A DNA stretch of 64,000 bases from Pelobacter seleniigenes DSM 18267 (GCF_000711225.1 NZ_JOMG01000002.1:2926501-2990500), one strand, 5' to 3'. Shown: positions 26,935 to 35,014, counted from the first letter of the stretch. The notes: generated by a model from the letters alone, not told the origin. Numbers and translations are program-made.

Positions 26935-26948
26935 TTGACCTGTATCAA
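26935..26948. promoter_or_regulatory. FNR-like site upstream of the cytochrome c/b5 gene
   Basis: TTGACCTGTATCAA differs from the FNR palindrome TTGAT-N4-ATCAA at one position. It closely resembles the site before the hcp operon (TTGATCTGAATCAA). It lies 186 bases before the gene at 27134 and between that gene and the divergent sigma-54 activator gene. Confidence 0.45.
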
Positions 26949-27005
26949 TTATGTAAGCTTTTTAATTTATATGAACTTCTTTTTTTGATCTAAAATGTTA
27001 GTCTG

Positions 27006-27019
27006 AACGAAATTTCGTT
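27006..27019. promoter_or_regulatory. 14-bp perfect palindrome in a divergent promoter region
   Basis: AACGAAATTTCGTT is a perfect palindrome. A half-site with the same start (AACGAAAATTTT) follows at about 27037. The sequence is in an AT-rich region between the divergent genes at 26707 and 27134, a likely place for an operator. The binding protein is unknown. Confidence 0.45.
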
Positions 27020-27133
27020 AAAAATGAATGATTACCAACGAAAATTTTAATATGATAGATAAGAATGAGAAAGTAAGAGGCCTTCTCCTGCGTTGGTGGA
27101 CCTGAATTCAATTTATACCTATAAGGACGCCAG

Positions 27134-28081
27134 ATGAATCTCCGTGCCCACCTTAATTTTCTTTTCATCCAGACTCTTCTGATTTGCTTACTCTTGGCGG
27201 GATCTGCTCTTGCAACAGAGGAATTTGCGGCAGATACGGGACAGGACTGTGCCGTTTGTCATGTCAACCCTTCCGGGGGCGGCGAACTGACGAAGGTTGG
27301 CGAGGGGTTTGCCCTTTCACTCTCGGAACCTTCTGAACCTATGTCCGCCGCCTCAGCCGATTCTGGTTCGGGGAAGTCTCTTGCCTATTTTGTTCGGCTG
27401 GTGGCGGGCTATCTGCATATACTGTTTGCAATGTTCTGGTTCGGTACCATTCTATATGTCCACCTGGTGTTGAAGCCAGCCTATGCATCGGGCGGGTTGC
27501 CTAAAGGGGAAGTCAAACTTGGACTGCTCTCGATGCTGATCATGGCCGTTACCGGGGGGATTCTGTTTGCTTTCCGGGTGCCATCGGTCGACTTTCTCTT
27601 TTCAACCCGGTTTGGCATTTTACTCCTGATTAAAATTGCCCTTTTCCTGGTCATGGTGGGCTCGGCCATGATCGTCGTGCTATTCATCGGCCCACGGCTG
27701 AGGCGACGAGACAGTTCGATGCCCTCCCAGACAGCTTCCGGTGATTTGTCGCTGGAAAATTTAGCCCAATATGATGGTAAGGATGGCCGGCCCGCATATA
27801 TTGCATATCGGGGGGAAATATACGATGTTAGTCAAAGTCGACTCTGGAAAGAAGGGACCCATGTTGGTCGTCATCAAGCAGGGTGTGACCTGACAGAGAT
27901 TCTGAGCCAGGCGCCGCATGAGGAGGACAAAATATTCGCCATGCCTCGGGTAGGTAGACTGTTGCCGGAGGAAGGCCCGGGTCTTACCCTGCCGCAGAAG
28001 GTTTTCTATTTCATGGCCTACATGAACCTGGGGTTTGTGCTGCTGATCGTCCTGATCCTTTCCTTCTGGAACTGGCTGTAA
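27134..28081 (+). CDS. membrane protein with c-type haem site, CopD-like helices and cytochrome b5-like domain
   Basis: A 315-residue mosaic protein. A signal peptide (residues 1-27) is followed by a single CxxCH (QDCAVCHVNPSGGG). Three helices of CopD-like character follow (AGYLHILFAMFWFGTILYVH, then two more to about residue 195). A cytochrome b5-like heme/steroid-binding domain comes next (LENLAQYDGKDGRPAYIAYRG...IYDVSQSRLWKEGTHVGRHQAG), then a final C-terminal helix. By simple topology the c haem is periplasmic and the b5 domain cytoplasmic. Its function is unknown; transmembrane electron transfer is a possibility. An FNR-like site lies upstream. Confidence 0.8.
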   Translation: MNLRAHLNFLFIQTLLICLLLAGSALATEEFAADTGQDCAVCHVNPSGGGELTKVGEGFALSLSEPSEPMSAASADSGSGKSLAYFVRLVAGYLHILFAMFWFGTILYVHLVLKPAYASGGLPKGEVKLGLLSMLIMAVTGGILFAFRVPSVDFLFSTRFGILLLIKIALFLVMVGSAMIVVLFIGPRLRRRDSSMPSQTASGDLSLENLAQYDGKDGRPAYIAYRGEIYDVSQSRLWKEGTHVGRHQAGCDLTEILSQAPHEEDKIFAMPRVGRLLPEEGPGLTLPQKVFYFMAYMNLGFVLLIVLILSFWNWL

Positions 28082-28364
28082 TTGAACAAGATTTTAGGCG
28101 ATATCACTGTTGTTTCACAGCTTAATCAATGAAATAGAAGGCCTGTAACCTCTTTGTGTTAAAATGAATTTCGCCAAAAACACATTGAAAAACGAGGTTC
28201 CAAACCATGGCTGTCATTCGGCATAAAAAATGACCCACCATCGGCGCTCAATTTAATTGGCTGCCTTTTTGCAGTTTATCAGTCGTTTGGCACCATTTTG
28301 ATTATTGTTCGACCTATTACCGATTTAGCGAATAATGGTGTCAAGGTGGTTTGCTGAGCAACAT

Positions 28365-29057
28365 TTAGGTTGCTTTCGCCAAAGTATCCTTGAGATCTGC
28401 CAGCTTTTGCTGGGCAACAGCGGCTTTTTTCTCCGCGGCGGCTAGCTCTTTCCGGGAATCGCTGAGACTCTGTGTGAGTTGGTCAATATGGCTTCTTTGC
28501 TTTTCGACAGTCATCTGAAGGCTTTCAATATTGCATTGTCTACTGACGTTTTCTGCTCGAACGGTTTCGAGGACTTTGTCGATGTCCTTCCGTTCTGTCA
28601 TATAACCGGTAACCCAATTTTCAAGGCGGCAGATACTTTCACGGGCGACTGCAAGATCCTTTTCGGCCTGCTGTCGGTCTTTATTGGTGGAAGCTGTGAG
28701 GGATTCAAGCTTTTTCTCAAAGGTATTGGCCTTTGTCTCGAGATCTGTTAACTCTTCGATAAGTTCCTGCTCACGTTTTTGAAAGCTTTCGACCTGGTGT
28801 TCGTATTTTTCGGTCAGCGCTTTTGTCTGGACAGCAATTTCTTTTTTGAACGCAGTGAGAAAACTATCGGACATCTCTTTCGCAAACAAATCATTCTGAA
28901 GGGACTCTTGCTCTTCAACCATCCTCATCAGTTTGTGGACCGTGGACATCCCACCCCCGGTAATGGAGCGAACATTCCGTCGACTGACACGTTCGTCTTG
29001 ATCCCGCAGATGAAGCATTGCTTTTTGGACCTGCTCAAAAGTGATTCCCTGTTCCAT
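28365..29057 (-). CDS. KfrA-like DNA-binding coiled-coil protein
   Basis: An approximately 230-residue protein with an N-terminal DNA-binding region typical of KfrA_N (ITFEQVQKAMLHLRDQDERVSRRNVRSITGGGMSTVHKLMRMV). A long, charged alpha-helical coiled coil (about residues 60-230) follows. Plasmid KfrA proteins bind their own promoter and build filament-like scaffolds that aid partition. The ATG at 29057 is preferred because AGGA lies eight bases upstream; 29066 is an alternative. A strong palindromic array directly upstream (29077-29125) is its probable operator. The gene belongs to the integrated element. Confidence 0.8.
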   Translation of the reverse strand: MEQGITFEQVQKAMLHLRDQDERVSRRNVRSITGGGMSTVHKLMRMVEEQESLQNDLFAKEMSDSFLTAFKKEIAVQTKALTEKYEHQVESFQKREQELIEELTDLETKANTFEKKLESLTASTNKDRQQAEKDLAVARESICRLENWVTGYMTERKDIDKVLETVRAENVSRQCNIESLQMTVEKQRSHIDQLTQSLSDSRKELAAAEKKAAVAQQKLADLKDTLAKAT

Positions 29058-29076
29058 AATAGTCATCCTGTTACAT

Positions 29077-29125
29077 CGTTACAGTAACGTTCCTGGAACG
29101 CTCTGACTGGAACGTTACTGTAACG
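29077..29125. promoter_or_regulatory. nested palindromic operator of the KfrA-like gene
   Basis: CGTTACAGTAACGTTCC (29077-29093) and its exact reverse complement (29109-29125) form a 17-bp inverted repeat. Each arm contains a smaller perfect palindrome, CGTTAC-A-GTAACG, and a third palindrome, GTTCC-T-GGAAC, lies at 29089-29099. The array starts 19 bases upstream of the likely KfrA-like start. It fills the gap between the HD-domain gene and this one. Autoregulation is the natural reading. Confidence 0.75.
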
Positions 29126-29134
29126 GCCATTGTC

Positions 29135-29986
29135 TTAAGCATGACGTTTCGCGATATCAAGGCCGGCACTGATGCGATCACTGCAGGCCACGAGGTCAGC
29201 CATGTTGTAGTGGGGGATCGCGCTCTTGGCTTTCCATCCCAGCAGATAGCGCAATTCTTTAGCGCCTTCCAGCCATTGTTCTTGAAACTGCTGAAGAGCG
29301 GGTCCAAGAACTTCGCAGGTCAGCTTGTCATGTTCGACACAGGTTCCCAGTGACGTCCAAGTCATTTGAGGGGTCAGCGTCAGAATTTTGCCGATATCAT
29401 GGAAGAGGGCGGCCACCAATCCGAGCTCATAACTTTCTTGGGTGAATCCCTGTTGTGATTCGATCATGGCAAAACTTTCCAAAGAATGTTTCAACAGTCC
29501 ACCAGGATAATTATGGTGATGATGAAGACTTCCCGGACAAGAGACAAAAGGGTAGGCGATGCCATCATTTCCCAAAACCTGAACAACAAACTGTCTCAGA
29601 GCCGGAATGGTGATCAGCCGCAGTGCGGCCTGAAGTTCAAACAGCAAACCCGGCTGCGGACAAACCGACTGGGGGATGAGCCTGATGGTGTCATGATAAG
29701 CAAGCCTTGCTGGAACCAAGGTCTTTAATTCGACAAAAGATTGACCTTGTTGGCTTCTGAGGCGTCCTTCGACATAGGCCCGAGATAAATCGAACAGACC
29801 TTGCGACTTCATGACCTGGTCCTGCCAGGAAAAGGCATAAAGGTGACCTGTGAAATCTTCCAGCCGCAGACGGACAAAAGGACGTCCTGTGTCCGACTCA
29901 CCGGAATACGGTTCTCTGATTCTGAATGTGCCGGAAATGGGCCCTTGGGCCATGTCCAATTGATTTTGGAGATAGTTAGTTGTCAT
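29135..29986 (-). CDS. OB-fold/HD-domain phosphohydrolase-like protein (YhaM-type)
   Basis: A 283-residue protein. Its N-terminal third looks like an OB-fold nucleic-acid binder (FRIREPYSGESDTGRPFVRLRLEDFTG...), and its C-terminal part is an HD domain with HHHHNYPGGLLKHSLES, the metal-binding HDIGK and the later VEHDKLT. This order resembles YhaM-type 3'-5' exoribonucleases and TraI_2-type relaxase-associated proteins. The start at 29986 has a strong GGAGGTG and overlaps the integrase stop by 11 bases, so the two are co-translated. A role in element maintenance or transfer is inference. Confidence 0.75.
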   Translation of the reverse strand: MTTNYLQNQLDMAQGPISGTFRIREPYSGESDTGRPFVRLRLEDFTGHLYAFSWQDQVMKSQGLFDLSRAYVEGRLRSQQGQSFVELKTLVPARLAYHDTIRLIPQSVCPQPGLLFELQAALRLITIPALRQFVVQVLGNDGIAYPFVSCPGSLHHHHNYPGGLLKHSLESFAMIESQQGFTQESYELGLVAALFHDIGKILTLTPQMTWTSLGTCVEHDKLTCEVLGPALQQFQEQWLEGAKELRYLLGWKAKSAIPHYNMADLVACSDRISAGLDIAKRHA

Positions 29987-31175
29987 GGTCACCTCCATTG
30001 ATCCGAGCCGCCAGCAGATTTTCAAAAGCGGTCCCGTCACGACGAGTCAGGTTCGGGACAAAGCGGGAATAGACCGTAAAAAGCATCGTCGTTGAACTGT
30101 GTCCCATCTGCCGGGCAATCCATTCAGGATTTTCTCCTGACGCCAGCCACAGGGTTGCCGTTGTATGCCTGGTCTGATAGGGGCGGCGGCGTTTCATTCC
30201 CAGCATTTCCAAGGTGGGATACCAGATCCTTTTCGTGACGTTGGTATGGTCAAGAGGAGTTCCGTTTCGATTGCAGAAAACGAATTGACTCAGTTTTCCT
30301 GTCACTTCCCACTGAGCCTTAAGGGCCTGGTAAACCGGTTCTGACATCTGAATCTCACGGACTGAACCAGGAGTCTTGGTATTTTCCTCTCTCATCCGAA
30401 CCAAAGTCTCGCGAACCAGAATTTCGCGCCGGTTGAAGTCGACGTACTTCCACTTCAACCCATCGATTTCTCCAGTACGCATTCCGGTAAAGAACCGAAC
30501 TTCGTAATAGTTGCGAAAATCTAAGCGCACCGTTGACAGAATCAGACGTACTTCATCAATAGTGAAGGGATCGACATCCGACCTTGGGACTTTCAACGGT
30601 TTGATTCCTTGAAAGGGCGTGATAAATTGGAACCGGTCAGCCGCATCATTAAGAATCATACGTAAAGATGTCATGATGTGATTAATCCGCATAGGCGATA
30701 ACCCCGTCTTGTTTCCAATCTGGACTTTGGCGAGTGAGGATCGGAATTTGAGGATGTCACCCTTGGTGATGTGGCTGACGTTCATATCTCCAAAACGGGG
30801 GATCAGATGTTTATCCAAAATTCCTCGAACGGTCTCCTGGTGGGACAGCTTCCAACGGATCAGGTTTTCTTCAAACCATTCTTCTGAAAACTCTTTCAGC
30901 GAGGGGGAATCGCTACACACAGCCTGCATCTCTTTAGGATCAACCGGTTTAGCTTTCACGGGCGCTTGTACCTTCTCGAGGTTTTTGCTATTGGGGAAAT
31001 ACTTTTCATACTGAAAAGTGCCCGCTTTGATTTCCCTGTCGATCTGTGTGGCATAAGGCTCAAGCTTTTTTCGATTCTCAGGCGTATCCTTGAGCAGGGT
31101 TTGTTCCCGGCAGCGAACACTCTTATACCGAAAATCGAAAAACAAAAAGTTATTACGCGTCCGAATACTAGCCAT
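29976..31175 (-). CDS. tyrosine-type site-specific recombinase / integrase
   Basis: A 399-residue phage-type integrase. The N-terminal arm-binding region (MASIRTRNNFLFFDFRYKSV...) is followed by a SAM-like core-binding domain (LKEFSEEWFEENLIRWKLSH). The catalytic domain shows Arg in FTGMRTGEIDGLKW, HxxR as YQTRHTTATLWL, and His plus Tyr in MGHSSTTMLFTVYSRFVP. All key residues are present, so it should be active. The start at 31175 has GGAGGTG; the longer frame to 31322 has no such site and overlaps the excisionase. It is part of the xis-int-HD operon. Confidence 0.93.
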   Translation of the reverse strand: MASIRTRNNFLFFDFRYKSVRCREQTLLKDTPENRKKLEPYATQIDREIKAGTFQYEKYFPNSKNLEKVQAPVKAKPVDPKEMQAVCSDSPSLKEFSEEWFEENLIRWKLSHQETVRGILDKHLIPRFGDMNVSHITKGDILKFRSSLAKVQIGNKTGLSPMRINHIMTSLRMILNDAADRFQFITPFQGIKPLKVPRSDVDPFTIDEVRLILSTVRLDFRNYYEVRFFTGMRTGEIDGLKWKYVDFNRREILVRETLVRMREENTKTPGSVREIQMSEPVYQALKAQWEVTGKLSQFVFCNRNGTPLDHTNVTKRIWYPTLEMLGMKRRRPYQTRHTTATLWLASGENPEWIARQMGHSSTTMLFTVYSRFVPNLTRRDGTAFENLLAARINGGDHDN

Positions 31176-31407
31176 TGAAAACACCTCCATTAGCCATCGG
31201 AATGATTGGGGCCTGTTCTTTGGATTCTTTGACCATGTCCTTTTCGATTTGCTCCCAGATGTAGAGAACACGGCGACGACCGAATGGACGGATGTAGTGA
31301 ATCCCTTCGATGAAGACGGCATCTTTAAGAGCGCTACGGATGTAGCGAGCGTCGTAGCGCAGGCGAGTGGCGAGTTCTTCTGTTGTCATGTAGGTTTGTT
31401 GATTCAT
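31168..31407 (-). CDS. excisionase-like small DNA-binding protein
   Basis: A 79-residue protein, MNQQTYMTTEELATRLRYDARYIR..., with a winged-helix (MerR/excisionase-like) recognition segment and a basic end (RPFGRRRVLYIWEQIEKDM). Its position immediately upstream of, and overlapping by eight bases, the integrase gene is typical of a recombination directionality factor. AAAGGAG precedes the ATG at 31407. A consensus promoter lies just upstream. It could instead act as a promoter regulator. Confidence 0.78.
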   Translation of the reverse strand: MNQQTYMTTEELATRLRYDARYIRSALKDAVFIEGIHYIRPFGRRRVLYIWEQIEKDMVKESKEQAPIIPMANGGVFNG

Positions 31408-31436
31408 TGTAGACTCCTTTCTACGTTTGATGTGTA

Positions 31437-31470
31437 AAAGCATCATAAGTTGCTTTTATGTGACTGTCAA
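31437..31470 (-). promoter_or_regulatory. promoter of the xis-int operon with flanking operator repeat
   Basis: On the minus strand TTGACA (31470-31465) and TATGAT (31447-31442) are 17 bases apart, a near-consensus sigma-70 promoter. AAAAGCA and TGCTTTT flank the -10 region as a perfect 7-bp inverted repeat (31436-31457). The divergent XRE regulator at 31590 is a good candidate to bind it. Confidence 0.7.
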
Positions 31471-31589
31471 GAACGTTTTTTGAATATTTTCTACAATGGT
31501 CATGGATATGCATCGGTTGATGCTTGCTCGGAAAGGCGAAGTAGGATATTTTTTAAGGGATCTGGGTTTGTCTCAAAAAGGAGCAGCGA

Positions 31590-31823
31590 GTGATTCGATA
31601 TAGATTGAGGGAGTTAATGTCAGATTATCAGTTTCGAACAGGGAAAAGGCTGACCTTTGAGGAAATAGCTAACGAAACTGGTATCCACAGAACGACTCTT
31701 TCCAAAATTGTGAACCAGCGAAATTATAATACGACGACTGAAAACATCGACAAACTATGTACTTTTTTTAAATGCCAGATTGGCGATTTGATGGAACATG
31801 TTGAGCGGGTCGATTCCGAATAG
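31590..31823 (+). CDS. Cro/C1-type helix-turn-helix regulator
   Basis: A 77-residue XRE-family DNA-binding protein: MIRYRLRELMSDYQFRTGKR, then LTFEEIANETGIHRTTLSKIVNQRNYN as the helix-turn-helix, and a C-terminal NIDKLCTFFKCQIGDLMEHV. It starts at a GTG with AAGGAG eight bases upstream. It is divergent from the excisionase-integrase operon and probably keeps that operon repressed. Small stand-alone repressors of this type are common in integrative elements. Confidence 0.85.
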   Translation: MIRYRLRELMSDYQFRTGKRLTFEEIANETGIHRTTLSKIVNQRNYNTTTENIDKLCTFFKCQIGDLMEHVERVDSE

Positions 31824-31936
31824 TGCGGCCATCAGTCCAAACAATTGTAAAATTTAATTTCTTAAAGGAATGACACTTGCGGATTCTCTATTGTCAGCTT
31901 TTGAACGAAGGTTGATGCTCTATATGGAGAAGAAAT

Positions 31937-32233
31937 ATGAATGAAAATGTTCCAAAGGATATTGCTTTAACTACTCTTCAAAACTTACCTTCATCCTCTA
32001 GTTGGCCAAGAATACTTGATGAGATGTCAAGAGCTTGGGCGTCAACTTGCCCTGCAGCAGTCCTTGAGCGGACAACGGAGGTCTTCGAAGAAAAAACAAA
32101 AGTGATTGGTTGGCTCACAACTCCATGTAGCGCTTTGGGAAATCGAATACCTTTGGTTATGGTTGATAGCGAAAAAGGACAGCAGGCAATCCTTGACGAA
32201 CTATCCCGTATTGAGCATGGTGTCTTCAGTTAA
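31937..32233 (+). CDS. DUF2384 (MbcA/ParS/Xre) toxin-binding antitoxin-like protein, orphan
   Basis: A 98-residue protein whose C-terminal half fits the DUF2384 antitoxin domain: EVFEEKTKVIGWLTTPCSALGNRIPLVM, then EKGQQAILDELSRIEHGVFS. The N-terminal Xre part of longer family members is short or missing. The family usually precedes a RES-domain toxin that attacks NAD+. Here the next 220 bases contain only a hairpin and no RES toxin on either strand, so it is an orphan or a decayed pair. AGAAGAAA precedes the ATG. Confidence 0.72.
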   Translation: MNENVPKDIALTTLQNLPSSSSWPRILDEMSRAWASTCPAAVLERTTEVFEEKTKVIGWLTTPCSALGNRIPLVMVDSEKGQQAILDELSRIEHGVFS

Positions 32234-32243
32234 GAGTTGGTTC

Positions 32244-32276
32244 AAACAAAACAAAGAAAAGGCATTTGTTTTGTTT
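32244..32276. terminator. bidirectional hairpin
   Basis: AAACAAAACAAA and TTTGTTTTGTTT (32244-32255, 32265-32276) form a perfect 12-bp stem with a 9-base loop. It lies 10 bases after the orphan antitoxin and before the convergent leftward operon ending at 32457. The remaining 180 bases up to 32456 hold no recognisable gene. Confidence 0.65.
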
Positions 32277-32456
32277 CATCTCTCAGAATGTGGGGGGGGG
32301 CTAAGAATTGTCCGAAATCGATAATTTCAACAATCCCAAACCTGATAGCACAACTTCAGGGACATTCTCAGGATTGAATGAACGCCTACGATAACTTAAT
32401 CGAATTGGCGAGAGTCTCAATTTTCTGATAGATGAGGGACATGAGGATGTGCCAAG

Positions 32457-33848
32457 TTAATTAATCTTGATATATTTTTGCATTTCAGGGAACAAGAAAC
32501 CAAAAAGTTGGTCAAAATTTCGCTCTTGGGGGAAATTCCCTGTTTGCGTAGAATTCCACTCGCGGATTCCTTCTCGGATAATGTTCAATTTTTCATCCCA
32601 GCTTGTGTGCCCCTTGAATTTTCGTCTTTTCCGCTCGGCAGCGTGCCTATCTTCTTCCATCAAAACAGGCATGTTTCCACACCCCTTTAGAGCCGTAAAG
32701 AAATACCATAACAGCGGCCGACAATGATCGTATGCAAAGTTTGCTACTTCCAATAGGGACTGATAGTCAAATCCTACCGATTTTCCGTCTTTTGCGCTTA
32801 AGACAAGGCAGGAGAAACGGGCAATGTCCTGTTTCGGGTTTTGAGGAAGATCTATATCCACTTCTTTTAAGGCGCGATGTAGAGCTGAATATTCCCTTGA
32901 TGCCTCCTCGCCTCTGTAACCTGTGTATCGGTAGGAGTCCCAGAACTCCAGATATTTCTTTCGGAGATTTTCTATCCTGTTGGCAACCTGGAACTCCTCT
33001 AAACGATTAAGCTCTTCCATGCAGTCATAGAAGAAAATACGTTGATTTTCGCGATCGATACTCAACTCATTGAAACAGACAACTTGCTCCCGCCATTCCT
33101 CTTGGATCACGCCACCATTCAGGATCGGCTGAAGGTAATAACAGCGCAGCATGAGCTTCTGATTTTCTTTGGACAGTCTGCAGGTTTCCTCGTCGACAAC
33201 AAATAGGTTACTGTTGTTATTGTAAAATATGTCGTCTTGAAACTGCCGAGGAATTTCCTTCTCACAGCGTTTGAAAATCCAAATCAACAAACCGCCATTC
33301 TCAAGGTAGAACCTGCGCCTCTCGACTACAACATTTAAAAATGTTGTGGAAAGCTGAACTTCAAATGCAATTGGCAGGTCGCCATATTGTGCCGATATGT
33401 CTGGCTTTCTCCATTTCGCTGGGTCAGTTACTCCCCACCATCGTTGCTCTTCGGCGATTGAATCTTGATCAAAAGACGAGTCCGCACCAAGGCTCGACTT
33501 TAGTAGCTGCTTGATGTGTATATGCTCAGGCCCTTCTTTCTGGCCGTTGTAACGCATAGCGTCAATTTGTGTTTGATTTTTCTTCCCGGATGTTTTGTAT
33601 GGGCAGTTACCGTCGCCTCCATGATGGCGAAAGTAACGTCTTCGATGGATCGACAACCTGGGCTTAACGGGTTTATGGCAAGCCGCACAACGTGCAATAG
33701 GCTCGCCTCTCAAGATCGCATCATCAAATTCCTGGCGAAGAATAGAGTAATCCCTGCGGTCTTTATTCAGGAAAGAGGATGCTCGGACCGTTCCATTTCT
33801 ACCTTCTATGAAAACCTCTTCTATTCTTGGGAACTCAACGATGTCCAT
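32457..33848 (-). CDS. CoiA-like / DUF6035-type nuclease with zinc finger
   Basis: A 463-residue protein with a zinc-binding module near residues 54-82 (CAACHKPVKPRLSIHRRRYF, then a later Cys in GNCPY). A PD-(D/E)XK-like core follows: KPDISAQYGDLPIAFEVQLSTT carries the candidate catalytic Asp, Glu and Gln, and VVVERRRFYLENGGLLIWIF the flanking strand. The same architecture is seen in competence protein CoiA and DUF6035. The rest is helical. It is last in a five-gene leftward operon in a defence-type island, so DNA cleavage is inferred rather than shown. Confidence 0.72.
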   Translation of the reverse strand: MDIVEFPRIEEVFIEGRNGTVRASSFLNKDRRDYSILRQEFDDAILRGEPIARCAACHKPVKPRLSIHRRRYFRHHGGDGNCPYKTSGKKNQTQIDAMRYNGQKEGPEHIHIKQLLKSSLGADSSFDQDSIAEEQRWWGVTDPAKWRKPDISAQYGDLPIAFEVQLSTTFLNVVVERRRFYLENGGLLIWIFKRCEKEIPRQFQDDIFYNNNSNLFVVDEETCRLSKENQKLMLRCYYLQPILNGGVIQEEWREQVVCFNELSIDRENQRIFFYDCMEELNRLEEFQVANRIENLRKKYLEFWDSYRYTGYRGEEASREYSALHRALKEVDIDLPQNPKQDIARFSCLVLSAKDGKSVGFDYQSLLEVANFAYDHCRPLLWYFFTALKGCGNMPVLMEEDRHAAERKRRKFKGHTSWDEKLNIIREGIREWNSTQTGNFPQERNFDQLFGFLFPEMQKYIKIN

Positions 33849-33851
33849 TTC

Positions 33852-34277
33852 TTACGCTCGCCTAGAAAGGGCCCATCCCATTACCACAAGGCCTATACAG
33901 GACCAGGCGACAGATTGGATTTGCTTGGATTCTTTGACTCCGGTAGTCACAAACCGAGCAAAATGTTCGCAGTTATGCCCAAAAAGATCGTAATCGGGAT
34001 TTTTAAGAGCCTCTTTGATCCTTGAAATGGCAGACTTTTCCATCGAGGGATCTACCTTGCCTTCCATCTCCCAGTGGCCCGTTTCAGAAAGGCGATCGGC
34101 ACGTACTTGGGGTGGGGTCTGGTGAACGATCAGTGGCTCGATAGATGCCGTGAAGGCGGGGATAGGTCCGAGCTTGTTCCCAACATCCAAAATCCCATAG
34201 TGCCAGATTTGCATACCGTTTTTTACAGATCTTTGTCGGACAAGATAGAGTCCGTTCTCTAGATTTTGATAAGGCAT
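33852..34277 (-). CDS. LRAT/NlpC-P60-like papain-fold protein with C-terminal membrane helix
   Basis: A 141-residue protein with the LRAT signature: the His box MQIWHYGILDVG and the Cys box FGHNCEHFARFVTTG, then a hydrophobic C-terminal helix (QSVAWSCIGLVVMGWAL). Eukaryotic LRAT/HRASLS enzymes with this order move acyl chains in membranes. Bacterial relatives are mostly uncharacterised. The ATG at 34277 with GAGGT upstream is preferred to 34298. It lies three bases upstream of the CoiA-like gene, so the two are tightly linked. Membrane lipid attack or peptide cleavage are both conceivable. Confidence 0.7.
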   Translation of the reverse strand: MPYQNLENGLYLVRQRSVKNGMQIWHYGILDVGNKLGPIPAFTASIEPLIVHQTPPQVRADRLSETGHWEMEGKVDPSMEKSAISRIKEALKNPDYDLFGHNCEHFARFVTTGVKESKQIQSVAWSCIGLVVMGWALSRRA

Positions 34278-34312
34278 TTTGACCTCGAAAAATTTCAAGC
34301 GGAATCCATTCG

Positions 34313-34504
34313 TTATTTCTTGGTTCCGGATTGTCCTGTTGATGTTGATGATCCAGTCCCCCCATTGGATTGTCCTGAACCAGCAGGTTGCAAGGGTGGG
34401 ATTGTGGCACCCCTTGTCCCTCCAGCGCTGCTAGCTACTTCCTGCATGCGGGGGATGAGCTGTCCGTTTGTACTTATTCCAAACTCGGGACGTTTATTTG
34501 ACAT
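34313..34504 (-). CDS. small Gly/Ser/Thr-rich protein
   Basis: A 63-residue protein: MSNKRPEFGISTNGQLIPRMQE, then a low-complexity tail (PAGSGQSNGGTGSSTSTGQS). No domain is recognised. GGAGC lies upstream, and the gene is packed between the membrane-protein gene (4 bases away) and the LRAT-like gene (35 bases away), which supports a real gene. The tail looks intrinsically disordered. Confidence 0.55.
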   Translation of the reverse strand: MSNKRPEFGISTNGQLIPRMQEVASSAGGTRGATIPPLQPAGSGQSNGGTGSSTSTGQSGTKK

Positions 34505-34508
34505 AGCT

Positions 34509-34958
34509 TCAAGCTCCTAAATTGATTGATATGAAAACGATAGAAGATATGACCGCGAGGATGAAAACAATCGCAGATCCCCAATTTATGTATTCAGTTG
34601 CCAATGCGAACGGATTTGTTTCCGATAGCGCTGAATCCTCCCCTGTCAAGTAATACTTCTCCGCCAATTCCAATTGCTTATTGATGGCCCTCTGGCTCGC
34701 CAGGAATGAAGTGAGGGTGAAGATGATCGCGGCTGCGAACAGCCACCAGGATGCCGTAAGGAGCTGTGGATAGTTGGCACGGTGGACATCGACCACGTTT
34801 TTCATCAGTCCCAGGGAGGCCCCTAAAAAGGCGGATGAAAGCGATAAAATCGCCTTGTCCATGTTTTCGGAATTGGAAAGGCTGCGCTTGAGGAGGTCCT
34901 CCCTTGTTGCGGCATAGATCGTTTTCCTTTCTGAAAAGGCGTTGGTTGCCTGGGTCAT
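34509..34958 (-). CDS. membrane protein, three predicted helices
   Basis: A 149-residue integral membrane protein of unknown family. A soluble N-terminus (about 35 residues) precedes helices near AILSLSSAFLGASLGLM, LLTASWWLFAAAIIFTLTSFLA and WGSAIVFILAVISSIVFISI. Small SLATT-like or effector-type membrane proteins are common in defence operons, but I cannot assign it to SLATT. The ATG at 34958 is preferred to 34973 from spacing to AAGG. It is the second gene of the leftward operon. Confidence 0.68.
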   Translation of the reverse strand: MTQATNAFSERKTIYAATREDLLKRSLSNSENMDKAILSLSSAFLGASLGLMKNVVDVHRANYPQLLTASWWLFAAAIIFTLTSFLASQRAINKQLELAEKYYLTGEDSALSETNPFALATEYINWGSAIVFILAVISSIVFISINLGA

Positions 34959-35014
34959 CACATTGCCTTTCATGGATGGAGGTAGCCCGTGGGGCTACCT
35001 CCATGAGGAATTTG

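Noticed and set aside
28082-28364. Possible gene remnant starting near 28207
   Set aside because: A short ATG frame stops after eight codons and the hydrophobic continuation in another frame has no recognised family.
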